A stretch of DNA of 64,000 bases from Janthinobacterium sp. Marseille (GTDB lineage: Bacteria > Pseudomonadota > Gammaproteobacteria > Burkholderiales > Burkholderiaceae_D): NCBI RefSeq assembly GCF_000013625.1, contig NC_009659.1, forward strand, positions 434,001 through 498,000. The letters run 5' to 3'. The translations under genes and the position numbers were made by a program. Positions within the stretch are counted from its first letter, which is position 1. Each line of letters opens with the position of its first letter. The notes beneath the pieces were generated by a model. That model was not told the origin of the DNA, made no database searches, and worked only from the letters and a program-made list of their open reading frames with translations. This document shows positions 53,998-62,865 of this stretch, piece by piece.

Positions 53998-55215
53998 TCA
54001 GGCTGCGATTTTCAGCGGCGGGATTTTTTGTTCAGCCAGGAAATCCATTGCCGCGCCTACACCGCTGCCTGCCAGTTTGACGCCGGCGATCTTCAAGCCC
54101 ATTTCACAGCCGGCCAGGGTCGCCATCAGGCTCAGGTCATTTGCTTCACCGAGGTGACCGATGCGGAACATGCGGCCTTTCATCTTGCCGAGGCCGGTAC
54201 CCAGCGACATATTGAAGCGTTCATAAATGATTTTGCGTATCGCATCCGCGTCGAAGCCTTCCGGTGTCATGACGCCGGTCAGGATAGGCGAATAGACAGC
54301 AGGATCGGCACATTGCACTTCCAGGCCCCAGGCTTGGACTGCCAGGCGGCAAGCAGCCGACAGACGGTCGTGACGAGCGAAAACATTGTCCAGGCCTTCT
54401 TCCAAAATCATGTCCAGCGCTTCATTCAAGCCGTACAAGAGGTTGGTGTTCGGTGTGTATGGCCAGTAGCCGGTTTTGTTCATCTCGATGATTTCAGTCC
54501 AGCCCCAGAATGCGCGCGGCAGTTTGGCGGTTTTGCTGGCTTCGATCGCTTTTTTGGAGACCGCGTTGAAGCTGATGCCCGGTGGCAGCATCAAGCCTTT
54601 TTGCGAACCGGAAACGGTGACGTCGACGCCCCATTCATCATGGCGATAGTCGGCTGCAGCGAGGCCGGAGATGGTATCGACCAGCAGCAGTGCAGGGTGG
54701 CCGGCTGCATCAATCGCTTTACGTACTGCTGCGATGTTCGAGGTCACGCCGGTCGAGGTTTCGTTGTGCACGACGCAAACCGCTTTGATGACGTGGCCGG
54801 TATCGGCACGCAGGCGTGCTTCGATGGCATCGGCCTGAACGCCGCGACGCCAGCCTTCGATGCCTGGCAAACCAATGAATTCAGGTTTGAGGCCGAGTGC
54901 TTCCGCCATTTTTTTCCACAATGTCGCGAAATGGCCGGTTTCATACATCAGTACGGTGTCGCCAGGGCTGAGGGTATTGGTCAGCGCCGCTTCCCATGCG
55001 CCGGTACCGGATGCCGGGTAGATCACGACAGGCTGGGTGGTTTTGAAAATCTTTTGAATGCCGGACAGAACTTGCAATCCCAGCGCGCCGAATTCAGGGC
55101 CGCGGTGGTCGATGGTTGGGAGGCTCATCGCACGCAGAATGCGGTCTGGCACCGGGCTAGGACCTGGAATTTGCAAGAAATGGCGGCCTGCTGGGTGGAA
55201 GTCTAACTTCAACAT
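53998..55215 (-). CDS. Glyoxylate aminotransferase (serine/alanine/aspartate-glyoxylate type)
   Basis: 405-residue class V PLP aminotransferase. Family segments are PGPSPVPDRILRAM, PTIDHRGPEFG, YPASGTGAWEAALTNTL and HNETSTGVTSN. The PLP lysine lies in VSGSQKGLMLPPG, with YTPNTNLLYGL and FRIGHLGEANDLSL following. It transfers an amino group to glyoxylate, giving glycine. The same family includes BhcA of the beta-hydroxyaspartate cycle, which uses aspartate as donor. The BhcC-like aldolase gene at 59881 makes that reading possible, though bhcB- and bhcD-like genes are absent here. An 18-bp operator-like site precedes it at 55249-55266. Confidence 0.88.
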   Translation of the reverse strand: MLKLDFHPAGRHFLQIPGPSPVPDRILRAMSLPTIDHRGPEFGALGLQVLSGIQKIFKTTQPVVIYPASGTGAWEAALTNTLSPGDTVLMYETGHFATLWKKMAEALGLKPEFIGLPGIEGWRRGVQADAIEARLRADTGHVIKAVCVVHNETSTGVTSNIAAVRKAIDAAGHPALLLVDTISGLAAADYRHDEWGVDVTVSGSQKGLMLPPGISFNAVSKKAIEASKTAKLPRAFWGWTEIIEMNKTGYWPYTPNTNLLYGLNEALDMILEEGLDNVFARHDRLSAACRLAVQAWGLEVQCADPAVYSPILTGVMTPEGFDADAIRKIIYERFNMSLGTGLGKMKGRMFRIGHLGEANDLSLMATLAGCEMGLKIAGVKLAGSGVGAAMDFLAEQKIPPLKIAA

Positions 55216-55248
55216 TTCGTTCTCCTAAGGAAACTACGCATTAATTGA

Positions 55249-55266
55249 ATATTGCATACAAAATAC
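55249..55266. promoter_or_regulatory. Predicted GntR/FCD operator before the aminotransferase gene
   Basis: ATATTGCATACAAAATAC matches the site upstream of TTT operon 2 (59690-59707) at 16 of 18 positions. It has the TTG-N4-CAA core seen for FadR-subfamily regulators and lies 34 bp upstream of the aminotransferase start. Confidence 0.6.
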
Positions 55267-55505
55267 TTTAGCAGACGGATTTTGATTAGTAAAGCGTTTT
55301 GCATGGAAACGCGGCGAATTTGCCAAAGCTGAGATTTATGTTGTCGAAATACCTCTTTGGAATAGCTTCGCGGATATAGACCCGGCCGTTTCTGGCATTG
55401 GTTTTAGCTAGGCATCAGGAAGATGTTGGATTTATTGCCTTGTCGTATGGCGCAGTGCGTCATCCCAGACACAATTAGATTAAAATAGAGTTAAATTAAT
55501 TTGGA

Positions 55506-55520
55506 CTTCGTATGCAAAAT
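55506..55520. promoter_or_regulatory. Possible autoregulatory GntR site at the gntR start
   Basis: Read on the minus strand, this is ATTTTGCATACGAAG, sharing TTGCATAC with the 55249-55266 site. It overlaps the presumed start codon (55512). A TAAAAT -10 candidate lies at 55481-55486. Confidence 0.4.
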
Positions 55521-56267
55521 ACATTGATGGATGTTGGTACCCCGATGACTAGTCCTGACTTGCCAAGGATGGAACGTCAGCGCCTGCATGATGCGGTGGT
55601 AGAACATTTGCAGCGCCTGATTATTGAAGGTGTGCTGACGCCCGGCATGAAGCTGAATGAGCGTGAAGTGTGTGAACGCCTCGGAATCTCGCGTACGCCT
55701 TTGCGTGAAGCGATGAAAGTGCTTGCGTCTGAAGGCTTGATCGACATCGTGCCGAATCGTGGTGCTTTCGTGTCGAAGATGAATGACACCGAGATCTGGG
55801 AAGCATTCGAAATGATGAGCGGCCTCGAAGCCTTGTCCGGCGAGTTGGCTGCCGAACGTATCTCGCCTGCCGAGATCGCTGATATCAAGGTCTTGCATCA
55901 GGCGATGCTGGTTTGCCGTGCGCAAAATGATTTGCCCGGTTACTACAGCCGTAACCAGACCATCCATAACAAGATCAATGAAGCGGCGCGCAATTCGATG
56001 CTGCGTCAAATCTATTTGTCGGTGAATCGTCGCCTGCTGGCGCTGCGTTTCAAATCCAACTTCAAGGAAGAGAAGTGGGATCGTGCAATTAATGAGCATG
56101 ATGAAATGATCCAGGCATTGGAAGCACGCGATGGCAAACGCCTGGCGGGTATCCTGCGCCAGCATTTGCTCGACAAGCGTGATTCCGTCATGGCGGATTT
56201 GCGCGATGCCAGCAACCGTGCCGGTGCAACAGCAGCAGCTGTATTGCAAAGGGAAACGCTGAAGTAA
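55512..56267 (+). CDS. GntR-family regulator (FadR/FCD type)
   Basis: 251 residues: an N-terminal winged helix (about 20-90, with QRLIIEGVLTPGMKLNEREV and LGISRTPLREAMKVL) and a C-terminal FCD effector domain (about 95-230) with metal-ligand-like residues in NEHDEMIQALEARDG and ILRQHLLDKRD. Members repress carboxylate catabolism genes and are released by the substrate. The ATG at 55512 lacks a good ribosome site; ATGs at 55527 and 55545 are alternatives. It is divergent from the aminotransferase and converges on TTT operon 2; similar operator sequences lie before both. Confidence 0.9.
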   Translation: MQNTLMDVGTPMTSPDLPRMERQRLHDAVVEHLQRLIIEGVLTPGMKLNEREVCERLGISRTPLREAMKVLASEGLIDIVPNRGAFVSKMNDTEIWEAFEMMSGLEALSGELAAERISPAEIADIKVLHQAMLVCRAQNDLPGYYSRNQTIHNKINEAARNSMLRQIYLSVNRRLLALRFKSNFKEEKWDRAINEHDEMIQALEARDGKRLAGILRQHLLDKRDSVMADLRDASNRAGATAAAVLQRETLK

Positions 56268-56303
56268 ATGTAGCCAGTTTGCTTGTGCGCTATTCGCATA
56301 ATG

Positions 56304-56337
56304 AAAAAAGCCTGGAGATCACTCTCCAGGCTTTTTT
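56304..56337. terminator. Bidirectional terminator between gntR and TTT operon 2
   Basis: AAAAAAGCCTGGAGA pairs perfectly with TCTCCAGGCTTTTTT around a 4-base loop, with T runs on both strands. Confidence 0.95.
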
Positions 56338-56379
56338 GTTTGTTGGAAAGGAGCGGTAGCTCCCCATCCATTAAACCAA

Positions 56380-57888
56380 TCAGGCAGGCTTTTGGCGTGT
56401 CTGACGCAGGTTACTGATGATGCTGCTGATGACAGGCCAGACCAGGGCGATTACCGCCAGGGTCATGACAGTGCCTACCAGGCCGCTACCCCAAAACACG
56501 CCGAGCGCGCCTTTGGAACCAACCATGGTTTGACGGAATGCATCTTCTGCGCGGTCGCCGAGTACCAGTGCCAACACCAGTGGTGCCAACGGATACTGCA
56601 GCTTCTTGAAGATGTAGCCAATCACGCCAAAGACCACCATCAGCCAGATATCAAACTCGGCACCGTGCACCGTGTAAGCACCGATTGCGCAGATCACCAT
56701 GATGGCCGGCGCAATGATGGAAAACGGAATGCGCAGGATGGCGGCAAACAGCGGTACTGTGCTTAACACCACCAGCAGGCCGACGATATTACCGAGATAC
56801 ATACTGGCGATCAGGCTCCAGACAAAGTCCTTCTGTTCAACGAACAGCATAGGTCCCGGTTGCAAGCCCCAGATCATCAGGCCGCCGAGCAAGACCGCGG
56901 CAGTGGCAGAGCCCGGGATGCCGAGTGCCAGCATAGGCAGCAGTGCGCTGGTGCCGGCTGCATGTGCTGCGGTTTCCGGTGCCAGTACGCCTTCAATATT
57001 GCCTTTGCCGAAGGATGCCGAATCACGTGACAGTTTCTTCGCCATGCCGTAGCCCATGAAGGATGCCGCGACAGCGCCACCCGGTGTAATACCGAGCCAG
57101 CAACCAATGACCGACGAACGCAGCAGGGTCATCCAGTAGCGCGGCATTTGTGCCCATGTCTTGAAGACTACCTTGAGGTCGATGGAGGCTTTCTTGCCCT
57201 TGAATGCCAGGCCTTCTTCCATCGTGATCAGGATTTCACTGACGCCAAACAAACCGATCACCGCGACCAGGAAGTCAAAGCCGCGCAGCAAGTCAGGGAT
57301 GTCATAAGTCATGCGCAACTGCCCGGAGACCGTATCCATACCGACTGCCGCCAGCATAAAGCCGACACACATCGAAATGATGATCTTTGCCTTTGGTTCC
57401 TTGCCCATGCCGATGAAACTGCAGAAGGTCAGGAAATAGACCGCGAAGAATTCCGGCGGACCGAAGCGCAAGGCAAACTTGGCGACGACCGGGGCCAGGA
57501 AGGTGATGACGATGACGCCGAACAATGCACCTATGCAGGAGCCGGTGAAAGCGGATGTTAACGCCTGTCCGGCCTTGCCTTGCTGTGCCAGCGGATAGCC
57601 ATCGAAGGTAGTGGCTACCGACCACGCCTCCCCGGGGATATTGAAGAGGATGGAAGTAATCGCACCACCGAATAATGCGCCCCAATAAATACAGGACAGC
57701 AGGATGATGGCGGAGGTCGGGTTCATCGAAAAAGTCAGCGGCAGCAGGATGGCAACGCCATTCGGACCACCGAGACCAGGGAGTACGCCGACCACGATAC
57801 CAAGCAGGATGCCGATGAACATCAATGCAATATTGTGCCAGCTGAGGACGTGGCCGAAGCCCGTCATGAGTGAGTTAAGTTCTTCCAT
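56380..57888 (-). CDS. TTT transporter 2, large permease subunit (TctA family)
   Basis: 502 residues with about a dozen membrane helices. Hallmarks are GVLPGLGGPNGVAILLPLTF near 37-56, GITPGGAVAASFMGYG near 265 and LALGIPGSATAAVLLGG near 320. It is strongly similar to the TctA at 2764-4293, so the two operons arose by duplication. It ends a three-gene minus-strand operon (binding protein, small subunit, permease). Location suggests the substrate feeds glyoxylate or hydroxyaspartate metabolism. Confidence 0.92.
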   Translation of the reverse strand: MEELNSLMTGFGHVLSWHNIALMFIGILLGIVVGVLPGLGGPNGVAILLPLTFSMNPTSAIILLSCIYWGALFGGAITSILFNIPGEAWSVATTFDGYPLAQQGKAGQALTSAFTGSCIGALFGVIVITFLAPVVAKFALRFGPPEFFAVYFLTFCSFIGMGKEPKAKIIISMCVGFMLAAVGMDTVSGQLRMTYDIPDLLRGFDFLVAVIGLFGVSEILITMEEGLAFKGKKASIDLKVVFKTWAQMPRYWMTLLRSSVIGCWLGITPGGAVAASFMGYGMAKKLSRDSASFGKGNIEGVLAPETAAHAAGTSALLPMLALGIPGSATAAVLLGGLMIWGLQPGPMLFVEQKDFVWSLIASMYLGNIVGLLVVLSTVPLFAAILRIPFSIIAPAIMVICAIGAYTVHGAEFDIWLMVVFGVIGYIFKKLQYPLAPLVLALVLGDRAEDAFRQTMVGSKGALGVFWGSGLVGTVMTLAVIALVWPVISSIISNLRQTRQKPA

Positions 57889-57897
57889 GTTTTTTCC

Positions 57898-58419
57898 TCA
57901 GAAGCCTAGCCAGTTTTCAATCGGACCCTTGGGCAGCGGCACCTTGAATTGAATCTCGAAAACAAAAAAGAACACCAGCATCAGGATGATCGATACGCTG
58001 GCCGCTTTCCACCACGGGAACTTGCCGAGGAAGAGCATGAAGGCAGCGATGAAGATGATGGATGCGACATAGATGCCGAGATAGGCGATGGCAAAAACAA
58101 AAATGACCAGCGGTACCAGGATGACTGCAACCAGGCGTGCTTGCGCAATTTCCAGGAAAGGCGTCTGGTCGTTGTCGCGTATTGCATGCACCAGTACGAC
58201 TATGCTGGCGAGCAGGATGACTACACCCAGGCGGAGCGGGAAGTAACCGGCGTCGGGGCCGTAAGAACTCCAGCCTGCGCCGAGTTGATAGTTACTCCAA
58301 ATGGTGACCAGGGATACAACAGCGAGCGTAATCGCAACCAGGATCTCTGCGTTACGGATGGTAATGACAGTGGGAGAGGACTCTCTCTCTGCTTCTGCGG
58401 GAGTGTCTGAAGGATTCAT
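57898..58419 (-). CDS. TTT transporter 2, small membrane subunit (TctB family)
   Basis: 173 residues, four predicted helices, with the family segment YQLGAGWSSYGPDAGYFPLRLG after the first helix (partial quote of the pattern). It has the same length as the TctB at 2170-2691. Nine bases separate its stop from the permease start. The first 25 residues are acidic and polar. Confidence 0.87.
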   Translation of the reverse strand: MNPSDTPAEAERESSPTVITIRNAEILVAITLAVVSLVTIWSNYQLGAGWSSYGPDAGYFPLRLGVVILLASIVVLVHAIRDNDQTPFLEIAQARLVAVILVPLVIFVFAIAYLGIYVASIIFIAAFMLFLGKFPWWKAASVSIILMLVFFFVFEIQFKVPLPKGPIENWLGF

Positions 58420-58440
58420 ATTCGTTTGTCCGTGATGTGA

Positions 58441-58475
58441 CCCAATGACGGCGGCAGGGTATGCCGGTCATTGGG
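58441..58475 (-). promoter_or_regulatory. Stem-loop between tctC-like and tctB-like genes of operon 2
   Basis: CCCAATGAC pairs with GTCATTGGG, with an inner GGC/GCC extension. It occupies the same intergenic position as the hairpin at 2090-2116 in operon 1. Confidence 0.6.
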
Positions 58476-58494
58476 CCAGGGTGATGACGGTGAA

Positions 58495-59499
58495 TTACTT
58501 GGTGAGGATGAAGCCGGCGTCTTTCATGATTTCGCGGTGCAACTGCTCATCCTTGGTCAGGAAGGCATTGAGCTGGGCGCCAGTGACGAACTCCGGTTTG
58601 AGTGCATTCTTTTCCAGATAGGTTTTCCACTCTGGAGTAGCAACGACTTTTTGCAGCAGGTCAACGTAGAACTGGGTTTGTTCCGGTTTGACGCCGCCCG
58701 GCATCATGAAAATACGCAGCATTTCATAGCTGACATTCAAGCCTTGTTCCTTGCAGGTAGGAATGTCGGACCAGCCTTGGGTTGCTGTGACTTTGGCGGT
58801 ATAGCTGATGCGTTTGTCCGAGAACACGCACAGTGCCTGGTGTTCGCCCGCGCGCCATTGCGAAACGGATTCGGAAGGATTGTTGGTGTCGGAATTGATG
58901 TGGTTACCGGACAACTGGGTTGCCGCTTCACCACCGCCTTTATACGGAATGTAGAGGAATTTCGCACCGGTCTGCTTTTCAATCATCATGGTAATCATGT
59001 GATCTTCACGCTTGGAGCTGGTGCCGCCCATCTTGAATGTTTCCGGCTTTTTCTTTACATCGTCGATGTAAGCCATAGGCGTTTTATAGCCGGCCTGGGT
59101 ATTGGTCCACAGTACGAATGCATCCTGCGCGATCATCGCGATCGGGGTCAGGTCCTTCCAGTTGAATGGCAGGTTGGTCGCGAGTGGGGTGGTGTAAATC
59201 GACGAGGATGCGACGATGATTTTGTTAGGGTCGCCTTTGGCCGCCTTCAGGTCCAGCAAGCCTTCTGCACCGCTGGCGCCGGCCTTGTTTTGCACGATGA
59301 TGGGCTGCTTCATCAGGTTGTGCTTGGTGATGATGCCCTGGATCGAGCGCGCCATCTGGTCGGAAGCACCGCCGGCACTGAAAGGTACGACCAGTTCGAC
59401 CGGTTTGGTCGGTTCCCAGGCGGAAGCGCTGAGTGCACAGCACATCGTGGTGAGGAAGAGGCCGACTTTCATTGGCTGGCGAATGATATTTTTCTGCAT
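58495..59499 (-). CDS. TTT transporter 2, periplasmic substrate-binding protein (TctC/Bug family)
   Basis: 334 residues with a signal peptide (cleavage near CALSASA before WEPTKPVELV). The Bug fold pocket segments GGASDQMARSIQG and YKGGGEAATQL are visible. The mature part aligns closely with the binding protein at 1026-2054. Residues lining the first pocket loop differ (VVPFSAGGAS here, VVPAGTGGGA there), which may mark different ligands. It is first gene of the operon; the predicted GntR operator lies about 190 bp upstream. Confidence 0.9.
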   Translation of the reverse strand: MQKNIIRQPMKVGLFLTTMCCALSASAWEPTKPVELVVPFSAGGASDQMARSIQGIITKHNLMKQPIIVQNKAGASGAEGLLDLKAAKGDPNKIIVASSSIYTTPLATNLPFNWKDLTPIAMIAQDAFVLWTNTQAGYKTPMAYIDDVKKKPETFKMGGTSSKREDHMITMMIEKQTGAKFLYIPYKGGGEAATQLSGNHINSDTNNPSESVSQWRAGEHQALCVFSDKRISYTAKVTATQGWSDIPTCKEQGLNVSYEMLRIFMMPGGVKPEQTQFYVDLLQKVVATPEWKTYLEKNALKPEFVTGAQLNAFLTKDEQLHREIMKDAGFILTK

Positions 59500-59689
59500 G
59501 ATGTTGTCTCCTGTAATTGGGTTGATGCCCTTATTTGCCGATCTACTGCATCAGTAGCGCACAACGATGCCCGCATCTGAATTCGTTTTCAGCCGTAAAT
59601 GCCATGCGTCTGACGCGCTTTTCTCATTTCGGCCGTACTGCTTAGTCCTGAAAACACAGGATCACAAATTTGCGATCTATGCATTTAGA

Positions 59690-59707
59690 ATATTGAATAC
59701 AATATAC
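59690..59707. promoter_or_regulatory. Predicted GntR/FCD operator upstream of TTT operon 2 and the aldolase gene
   Basis: ATATTGAATACAATATAC contains a TATTG-N4-CAATA palindrome and matches the site at 55249-55266 in 16 of 18 positions. It lies in the AT-rich 381-bp divergent region (59500-59880), which otherwise shows no gene. Confidence 0.6.
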
Positions 59708-59880
59708 ATTTGAGAAAAAATGTCAATTACTGGATGCCAGATCGCGGAAATTTTTTTGATTTTTCTGTGCAAGGCTGCAAAAACGGCATTTTGAGTACAA
59801 AACCGGGCTATTTCATGAAAGTGTTGATAGACGGAAATTCCATCCATGAAAAAGCCATTACTTATTAATCAGGAGTCCCC

Positions 59881-61023
59881 ATGAAAGATGTTTCCACACT
59901 GAAGCCACCCCCCTTTGCCCGTATCGGTGACCCTGTTTCTTCCGTCAGTACGCCGGCGCTGGTGCTTGACCTGGACGCCTTTGACGCCAATACCCAACGC
60001 ATGGCGGAATTGGCGCGGCGCCATGGCGTGGCCCTGCGGCCGCATGCGAAGGCGCATAAATCGACGGCAATTGCATTGCGCCAGCTGGAATTGGGTGCGG
60101 TGGGCGTGTGTTGCCAAAAGATGAGCGAGGCTTACCCCTTTGCCGCGAAGGGTGTGTTGAGCATCCATATCAGTAATGAGTTTGTCGGTGCCGACAAGGT
60201 GGCGATGGCGATCGAGCTGGCCAATTACGTGCGCTTGAGTGTGTGCGTCGATCATGTGGCGCAGGTGGAGGCCTTGGGCCAGGCCGCGACGCAGGCCGGA
60301 GTCTTGATTACCGTATTACCGGAAGTGGATATCGGGCAGGGGCGTTGCGGCGTCAAGGGCAATGACGCACTGGCGGCATTGGTGGATCGCATCGCCGCAC
60401 ATAAAGGTTTGCGTTTTGGTGGCTTGCAGGCGTATCACGGTGGGATCCAGCATCTGGCAAGCTGGGAGCAGCGCAGGCAGGCGGCAGAAACGGCAGCACA
60501 GGCAACTGCGCAGTATGTACAATTCCTCGCCGCACGCGGTATTGCTTGCGATGTCATCACCGGCGGCGGCACCGGTACTGCGGAATTCGATGTGAGTAGC
60601 GGCGTATATACGGAAATCCAGCCCGGCTCTTATGTCTTCATGGATGGTGATTATGGTTCCAAGGATTGGCAGGGCGGCTGGAAACCTGCGCATAGCCTGT
60701 TTATCGCAAGTACCGTCATGAGTACCGGCAAGCCAGGCATGGCGGTGTGCGACGTCGGACTCAAGGGTGTGGCCGTGGATTCAGGTTTGCCGGTGTTACG
60801 GCCAGGTGACCATGGTGGCCAATTGCAATACAAGGCGGCCAATGATGAGCACGGCATACTGCAAATCGCGGCGGGCGATACACGTGACTATCTGGGTGAA
60901 CGCCTGTTCCTGATTCCGGGGCATTGTGATCCGACTGCCAACCTGTATCAGCAATACGTCGGCTACCGGCGCGATGTGGTGGAGTGCATTTGGGAGATCG
61001 ATGCGCGTGGCCTAAGCCAGTAA
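59881..61023 (+). CDS. 3-hydroxy-D-aspartate aldolase-like PLP enzyme (DSD1/BhcC family)
   Basis: 380-residue fold-type III PLP enzyme of the D-threonine aldolase/DSD1 family. The PLP lysine is K57 in RPHAKAHKS, and the metal site is the C-terminal PGHCDPTANLY. The HCDPT form is, as I recall, typical of 3-hydroxyaspartate aldolases such as BhcC, which make glycine and glyoxylate interconvert with 3-hydroxyaspartate. D-threonine aldolase or D-serine dehydratase are alternatives. A CAGGAGT site precedes the ATG. It is divergent from TTT operon 2 with a shared operator-like site, so transporter, aldolase and aminotransferase probably form one regulon. Confidence 0.8.
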   Translation: MKDVSTLKPPPFARIGDPVSSVSTPALVLDLDAFDANTQRMAELARRHGVALRPHAKAHKSTAIALRQLELGAVGVCCQKMSEAYPFAAKGVLSIHISNEFVGADKVAMAIELANYVRLSVCVDHVAQVEALGQAATQAGVLITVLPEVDIGQGRCGVKGNDALAALVDRIAAHKGLRFGGLQAYHGGIQHLASWEQRRQAAETAAQATAQYVQFLAARGIACDVITGGGTGTAEFDVSSGVYTEIQPGSYVFMDGDYGSKDWQGGWKPAHSLFIASTVMSTGKPGMAVCDVGLKGVAVDSGLPVLRPGDHGGQLQYKAANDEHGILQIAAGDTRDYLGERLFLIPGHCDPTANLYQQYVGYRRDVVECIWEIDARGLSQ

Positions 61024-61168
61024 TCAGGGGGCGGGAAATTACACCTGTCGCATCCGGTGTGGCCGGGGCGCTGCATTTCCTGATAGGGGCGGGCAGCCGG
61101 TCGCGGTATAGTACGGCTGCTGAGCCGAAATCGGGATTCAGCCCTCCAAACAAGTCAGATTAGTTGTA

Positions 61169-61741
61169 ATGAAAATAAACCACTGGATCAAGCTGCTATC
61201 CCTTTCCGCCATCCTCGCCAGCATGACTGCGTGCGGTACGCTGCGCGCTATCCATAATACGGAAGACGGCTCCGGTGCCGAAGCGATGAATGTCTGGAGT
61301 CGCTGGGTCGACTCGGATGGGGATATCGCCGCCGCGACTACCTGGGAACGCAAGGTCAAGGATGGCGTGACGATAGCCGAAGTGGAGCAGGCTTTCACCA
61401 GTGTTGCGGCAGAAGACAATATCAAGGCAGTAGGCGAATTCCATCTGTCGAAAGAATTGTCGCTGCGCTCGGGCAAGCCAGAAAAATTCCTTAAGGTCTA
61501 TTCCTACTGCAGTCCGATGATTGCGCGCCAAATGGTCGATTTCAGCCCGCACATGGCGGCCTATATGCCATGCCGCCTGACGGTGGTGGAAAAGGATGAC
61601 GGGCTGTGGATCTATGCCCTGAACATGGACATGCTGATCAAAATGGGACGCAAGCTGCCGCCTGATTTGCGCAAATCCGTGATGCAGGTGCGCGATACCA
61701 TGTGGAAAATGATGGAACGGGGCGCGCAGGGCGAGTTTTAA
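61169..61741 (+). CDS. DUF302-family lipoprotein
   Basis: 190 residues. A lipoprotein signal ends in ILASMTAC at about residue 22. The remainder resembles the DUF302 fold, with FLKVYSYCSPMIARQMVDF and the MPCRLTVVEKDDGLWIYALN strand pattern. The function of the family is unknown, but members occur in sulfur-oxidation loci. The codons and direction agree with the following sulfur genes. The stop lies 100 bp before the next gene, with an operator-like sequence between. Confidence 0.75.
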   Translation: MKINHWIKLLSLSAILASMTACGTLRAIHNTEDGSGAEAMNVWSRWVDSDGDIAAATTWERKVKDGVTIAEVEQAFTSVAAEDNIKAVGEFHLSKELSLRSGKPEKFLKVYSYCSPMIARQMVDFSPHMAAYMPCRLTVVEKDDGLWIYALNMDMLIKMGRKLPPDLRKSVMQVRDTMWKMMERGAQGEF

Positions 61742-61782
61742 ACAAGGCTGGGCGAAGTCCGTTTGCTTTGGTAGTATTTGCG

Positions 61783-61796
61783 TATATAACTATATA
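61783..61796. promoter_or_regulatory. Predicted ArsR-type operator before the MBL-fold gene
   Basis: TATATAACTATATA, an inverted repeat with a 2-base centre. The reverse complement of the site at 63795-63808 matches it in 13 of 14 positions. Confidence 0.6.
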
Positions 61797-61841
61797 ATTA
61801 AATTGAGCGCGATTGCTTCCAGTCGACGCCGAGGAGACGAT

Positions 61842-62828
61842 ATGCAGGGTTACCGGCAGAGTTACCACAAGGTTTGCGGCTTGCTATTGCTGGCTTTGGC
61901 GCTATTCGGTGCCCGTACAGCGCTGGCGGCTGACGACATTACGCTGCGTCCGATCAAGGTTTCCCCGCATGTGTACTACTTCCAGGGGGCGGCCGGAATG
62001 GCCAGTGCCGCCAACAAGGGTTTCATGTCGAATGCCGGTTTCGTCGTAACGAAAGATGGTGTTGTGGTATTTGATGCATTGGCGACGCCGGTCCTGGGCG
62101 GTGCAATGTTGAAGGCAATCAAGAGAATCACGCCTTTGCCGGTCAAGCGCGTCATCATCAGTCATTACCATGCTGATCATTTCTACGGCTTGCAGGCTTT
62201 CAAGGCACAAGGTGCGGAAGTGTGGGCGCATGAAAACGGCCGTGCGGCATTGAGCTCTGACCTGACGCAGGAAAGGCTGCAGCAGCGCCGCAAGGACCTG
62301 GCGCCCTGGGTGAATGAGAATACGCAGTTGGTGCCGGCGGATCGTTGGCTGAGTTTCAAGGATGGCAAGGTCATGCCTTTCGAAATGGGCGGCATCCATT
62401 TCCGCATCATTGATTCCAGCGGTGCGCATTCGCCGGAAGACATCATGTTGTATGTGGAAGAAGATAAGGTCCTGTTTGCCGGCGACCTGTTCTTCACCGG
62501 CCGCATTCCATTTGTCGGCGAAGCAAACAGCAAGGTCTGGCTGGAAGCGCTGGACCGGATGCTGGAAGTAAAGCCGGCGCTGGTGATACCGGGACATGGC
62601 AAAATGTCCAGCCAGCCGATGCAGGATATGCAGTTGACACGTGATTACCTGATTTTCCTGCGCAAGAAAATGGGTGAGGCCGTGGCTGACATGGTGCCGT
62701 TTGATGAAGCGTATGCAAAAGTGGACTGGGCCGGGTTTGAGAAGTATCCTGCATTTGAGCAGGCGAATCGCCTGAATGCCTACGGCACCTACATACTGAT
62801 GGAAAAAGAAAGCCTGGATAAGCGTTAA
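61842..62828 (+). CDS. Exported metallo-beta-lactamase-fold hydrolase of a sulfur-oxidation locus
   Basis: 328 residues from the ATG at 61842, preceded by GAGGAGAC; an upstream extension to a TTG at 61803 is open but lacks such a site. It has a signal peptide (cleavage near ARTALA before ADDITL). Zinc ligands are HYHADH near residue 107, a later histidine in IDSSGAHSPEDIML, the aspartate in LFAGDLFF and the histidine in VIPGHGKMS. SoxH-like and quinoprotein-relay MBL proteins share this layout. A thiol or sulfur ester hydrolase role is plausible given the neighbours. Confidence 0.85.
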   Translation: MQGYRQSYHKVCGLLLLALALFGARTALAADDITLRPIKVSPHVYYFQGAAGMASAANKGFMSNAGFVVTKDGVVVFDALATPVLGGAMLKAIKRITPLPVKRVIISHYHADHFYGLQAFKAQGAEVWAHENGRAALSSDLTQERLQQRRKDLAPWVNENTQLVPADRWLSFKDGKVMPFEMGGIHFRIIDSSGAHSPEDIMLYVEEDKVLFAGDLFFTGRIPFVGEANSKVWLEALDRMLEVKPALVIPGHGKMSSQPMQDMQLTRDYLIFLRKKMGEAVADMVPFDEAYAKVDWAGFEKYPAFEQANRLNAYGTYILMEKESLDKR

Positions 62829-62865
62829 AGCGCACCGGACTGAGAGCGGTATATAAAAGGAGACG

